The notes under the pieces are model-generated. The model made no database searches, was not told the origin of the DNA, and was given only the letters and a program-made list of their open reading frames with translations. This document shows, one piece after another, positions 7,351-10,000 of a stretch of DNA of 10,000 nucleotides. Origin of the DNA: Chiua virens (lineage: Eukaryota > Basidiomycota > Agaricomycetes > Boletales > Boletaceae); contig JAHNUO010000086.1 of NCBI GenBank assembly GCA_019787685.1, positions 27,501-37,500 of the forward strand, written 5' to 3'. The first letter of the stretch is position 1. Each line of letters opens with the position of its first letter. Made by a program: the position numbers and the translations under genes.

Positions 7351-7554
7351 TGTTTTAATAGGATAGGGATTCATTTGAGATAACTCTCAAGCAGAAATAT
7401 ACTCCATTCTTGTAGTGGAAGTGAAGAATATACATATTAGCAATCCTATGCTTTTCCTGCTATTGCATGTCGGTTACGTTTTTGTTTGCAGTGTGATGTT
7501 TGCTCTTTCTCTGTTTCGTTGGTGCGGTCTTAGGCAATTGTGTCGTGAAAAACA

Positions 7555-7586
7555 CAGTTATACCGCGGTATTTGAGTGCTTTAAAA
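7555..7586 (+). repeat. ITS1 dispersed repeat, copy 1
   Basis: A 32-nt block starting CAGTTATACCGCGG and continuing with TTTGAGTGCTTTAAA matches 8078-8109 at about 27 of 32 positions, ~523 bp apart. This suggests ITS1 lengthened partly by an old internal duplication now mostly eroded. Confidence 0.7.
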
Positions 7587-8077
7587 GAGAGGAGTGTAAT
7601 ATGCACACACCCCGGCATTAGTGATGGTGATGGAGGGCATCTGGATTAACCAACGCACCACTGGCACTTATCGGATACGGCAAGAATTACCGTTGACAAA
7701 AGGACAGCTGTGCACTGTTTGTTGCAAAGCGGACTGCTGATTGGGCTCTTCATGGCCTTAGGCAATGCCTTCGCACTGGATTTCGAAGCAAACAATTATA
7801 CCATATTTGAATAAGCATGACCGTGAGCGCAGACCAATGTTGTTTTTTTGGTCTATGTCATTTGTTGTACATGGTCGTCGACAATTGTTTGTGGGTGAGA
7901 TTCTTTGGGTTGGCGTTATGCCATATCATTGCGAGTGTGGTCTTTTGACAACTGCAATTGGATATGTAACACTTATGCCACTGATGTTAGAATGGTCTCG
8001 ACTATCAATCGGACGGACATCCGAATTGATTATACCATCTCGTAGGTGTGGCCATTGACAAGTGTACATATTTGGTT

Positions 8078-8109
8078 CAGTTATACCACGGAGTTTGAGT
8101 GCGTTAAAG
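8078..8109 (+). repeat. ITS1 dispersed repeat, copy 2
   Basis: The partner of 7555-7586: CAGTTATACCACGG followed by TTTGAGTGCGTTAAAG. The differences are scattered substitutions with no length change, as expected for two old copies diverging. Confidence 0.7.
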
Positions 8110-8279
8110 CCCATCTCAGTCTGCTCAACAGTAGTATAGTGCGTCCGTTATTCGTCCGAGAAAGTGTGTTAAGCTGGCTGCGGTTTGAGATTTCGTAAAT
8201 CGTGGACTCACAAGGATTATTTAACTGCTTGCAATCCTTGCCGCGTGATATGTTCTTTTCGTTACCAAACAATTATTCA

Positions 8280-8452
8280 AACCCTAAGCGGGGGATCACT
8301 TGGCTCGTGGGTCGATGAAGAACGCAGCAAACTGCGTGCTGACATGTGAACTGCAGGACACATGAACATCGACATTTTGAACGCATATTGCGGTCCATAC
8401 TGACTAGTTTCCTAACCGAAGCTGTATGGACCACACATGGTTGAGGGTCGTT
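8280..8452 (+). rRNA. 5.8S ribosomal RNA
   Basis: The 5.8S rRNA of the 60S subunit, paired with the 28S 5' end. The start is placed at AACCCTAAGCGG by comparison with other animal 5.8S. The conserved blocks GTCGATGAAGAACGCAGC and GAACTGCAGGACACATGAAC are present, followed by TTTTGAACGCATATTGCGG. The 3' segment ACACATGGTTGAGGGTCG (8433-8450) can pair with the 28S start CGACCTCAACTCATGTGA (9000-9017) with two small bulges. At ~173 nt it is longer than the usual 155-160, because the 3' hairpin has a 9-bp stem GGTCCATAC/GTATGGACC and a 23-nt loop (8392-8432). Oddities: GCGGGGGATC where GCGGTGGATC is usual, and ACATGAACATC where ACATTGAACATC is usual. Both may be sequencing error. The exact 3' end is uncertain by several bases. 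Confidence 0.96.
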
Positions 8453-8999
8453 AGTTTATGCTAACTGAATTGCTTTTCGCTAACGCGTCTAGCTACATCA
8501 TGAGGCGTTGTCAGCCTTCAGTGCGCTGACATCCCTTGAATATACCTCTGGTACACAATCCTTGTATTGTGAAGTGCTCGTTTTTATCAAAGAAAACAGA
8601 TAATTGGATCACGGTGTCTGAATGGAAACGTGTCGCCGCCACGCTTGTCCGTGTGCGTGCGCTCGCCCCCATTGTGCGTGTGCAGAGAACATCTGAGTGA
8701 GACTAGTAATGAAATTGATATAAGCGTTTAAACGTAATAGTTTTCGCATTTGAATGCACAAAGAACGTCTCTCTATGCTCGGGTAATGCGTAAATTCTCT
8801 AATCATGTTGCAGTGTGCGGGTGTGTCGTACGGACCGGTGCAAGTGTGTGTGCCAGCGTGTAAAGCATTCGTTTCGTCTCAGGTCACCACTGCGTAATGA
8901 TTCAATTTGTCTAATGCGATAATTTTCTGCGATGGGAACTCTGCGTTGAAAGCACTTCAAACCAAACAATACTTGTGAATTTGCAAACAACCTATAAAG
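8453..8999 (+). other. Internal transcribed spacer 2 (ITS2)
   Basis: About 547 nt between 5.8S and 28S, removed during 60S maturation. One clear hairpin is TGTCAGC (8509-8515) with GCTGACA (8525-8531) around a 9-nt loop. Its loop-side TTCAGTGCGCTG (8517-8528) also occurs in ITS1 at 7018-7029. A GT-rich stretch lies around 8655-8690 and 8812-8862. No coding frame is supported. Confidence 0.94.
8509..8531 (+). other. Stem-loop in ITS2
   Basis: A 7-bp perfect stem, TGTCAGC/GCTGACA, with loop CTTCAGTGC. It probably corresponds to one of the helices of the ITS2 core fold, near the 5' side. Read by eye only. Confidence 0.5.
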
Positions 9000-9277
9000 C
9001 GACCTCAACTCATGTGAGACTACTCCCTGAATTTAAGCATATTAATGAGGGAAGGAAAAGAAATTAACCAAGATTCCTTTAGTAGCGGCGAGCGAAACAG
9101 GAAAAGCCCAGCACTAAGTCCTCCGGTCGTTCTGGCCGGTAGGAGATGCAGTGTATGGAAAGTCTATTATCTTATGCGACGGTAGTACGTTCAAGTCCAT
9201 CTTGAATGGGGCCATTTTACCCATAGAGGGTGCCAGGCCCGTACCAACTGCTACCAGTATAAGAAGGCTATTCCAAA

Positions 9278-9312
<35 letters not shown>

Positions 9313-9345
9313 TGGTAAACTCCATCTAAGGCTAAATATAACCAC

Positions 9346-9404
<59 letters not shown>

Positions 9405-9767
9405 TAAATAGTACGTGAAACCGCTTAGGGGTTAAGCCCGATGAACCTGAATATCTGAATTGCGAAATTCAGTGCTGTTTGGCGGTGCATTTAACCATGT
9501 GCCGTCGACAGTATGCACTTTTCGCATAGTAGGACATTGCGATCCATTCGTAGTTCTCTTTGAGACGGTTTATCATACGGCCTGTGTAGTCAGTTTAGCC
9601 TATCTGCGGCACTTGTGTCGTATGGTTAATGCTATTGCGGTGCCCGGTAAACAGCGGATGGAGCTTAACAATCATGCCACCATGCAAATGTATCACGGCC
9701 GTAACGTATTTATATGTTGCGGTGCAGTGATCGCATGTATTTGATTAGCAATGCGATAGATTTGGGA

Positions 9768-9808
<41 letters not shown>

Positions 9809-10000
9809 ACATGTGTGCGAGTCATTGGGTATTTCGTTGAAACCTAAAGGCGCAATTAAAATAACTATTTTATGGGATTACAAGCGATCTCCAATGATCG
9901 TTTCTCCATCCCGGGGCGTTCTATGTGAACATGGTTCAAGCAATTGGGCCCTCTGTTCGAGAGCGTACCTTGAGCATACATGCTGTGACCCGAAAGATGG
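9000..10000 (+). rRNA. 28S (large subunit) ribosomal RNA, 5' part (truncated by window)
   Basis: The LSU rRNA, structural and catalytic core of the 60S subunit. The start is set at CGACCTCAACTC, which pairs with the 5.8S 3' end. Conserved blocks include TGAATTTAAGCATATTAATG (9028-9047), ACCGTGAGGGAAAGTTGAAA (9366-9385), CCCGTCTTGAAACACGGACC (9779-9798) and GACCCGAAAGATGG at the window end. The D1 region lies about 9115-9320 and D2 about 9440-9770. The helix closing the TGAATTTAAGC loop is altered from the common CCGCTGA/TCAGCGG to TCCCTGA/TGAGGGA, with matching changes on both sides at two pairs. GAAACAGGAAAAGCCC at 9094 is one G short of the usual GGG. About 1 kb is present; the remainder, including the peptidyl transferase centre, is outside. 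Confidence 0.97.

Larger units (their letters stand above)
6914..8279 (+). other. Internal transcribed spacer 1 (ITS1)
   Basis: Spacer between the 18S 3' end and the 5.8S 5' end, about 1,366 nt, removed from the pre-rRNA. This is long for an animal ITS1. It contains two close copies of a TTTGAACGCATAC motif near its start, a 32-nt dispersed repeat (7555-7586 and 8078-8109) and a 7-bp hairpin at 7332-7350. Short reading frames occur on both strands but none has convincing start context, domain or composition, and the location inside the rRNA precursor argues against coding. Confidence 0.95.

Noticed and set aside
6914..8279. Short frames in ITS1 (e.g. 7415-7621, 7765-8058) as a novel gene
   Set aside because: Inside a transcribed spacer removed from pre-rRNA; no recognisable domain or repeat conservation.
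9460..9744. 94-residue plus-strand frame in 28S
   Set aside because: It lies in the D2 expansion region of 28S rRNA, which explains the sequence.

Overview
This window is a nuclear ribosomal DNA (rDNA) unit from an animal, read in the sense orientation. It contains no protein-coding gene that I can support. The landmarks are unambiguous: a full 18S rRNA gene (about 4913-6913), ITS1 (6914-8279), 5.8S rRNA (8280-8452), ITS2 (8453-8999) and the first ~1.0 kb of 28S rRNA, cut by the window end. The 18S and 28S core segments are of eukaryotic metazoan type. The 5.8S, the unusual 18S V7 region and the altered 28S 5' helix suggest a fast-evolving protostome. My best guess is a nematode of the enoplean/dorylaimian side (Trichinellida-like), from general impression only; a database search would decide.

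Upstream of 18S lie ~4.9 kb of intergenic spacer (IGS) and external transcribed spacer, dominated by repeats. In order: (1) the 3' end of an array of ~160-bp units (1-1211), entering from outside the window and ending in shortened units; (2) a mostly unique, partly AT-rich stretch (1212-1954) holding a minus-strand tRNA-derived, SINE-like element (about 1507-1606) and a weaker second tRNA-like B-box (1778-1789); (3) a ~167-bp tandem duplication (1955-2315) running into a CA/TG microsatellite (2311-2408); (4) ~22 copies of a ~76-bp unit (2511-4120), each carrying a long interrupted palindrome, with a diverged relative at 4121-4200; (5) a candidate RNA polymerase I initiation motif near 4249; (6) a short 46-54-bp repeat cluster (4401-4572) and a probable 5' ETS up to the 18S start.

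Functionally the window is one transcription unit: Pol I would start upstream of 18S and produce a single precursor (5' ETS-18S-ITS1-5.8S-ITS2-28S) cut into mature rRNAs. The spacer arrays sit where other animals carry enhancer, terminator or replication-fork-barrier repeats, but no such function can be shown from this sequence.

A quality point matters to any user. Several near-universally conserved rRNA positions have lost one base, nearly always within a homopolymer, and the arrays show scattered single-base indels. This looks more like long-read consensus error than biology. No novel protein-based system is visible; the noteworthy features are the architecture of the spacer repeats and lineage-specific rRNA changes.
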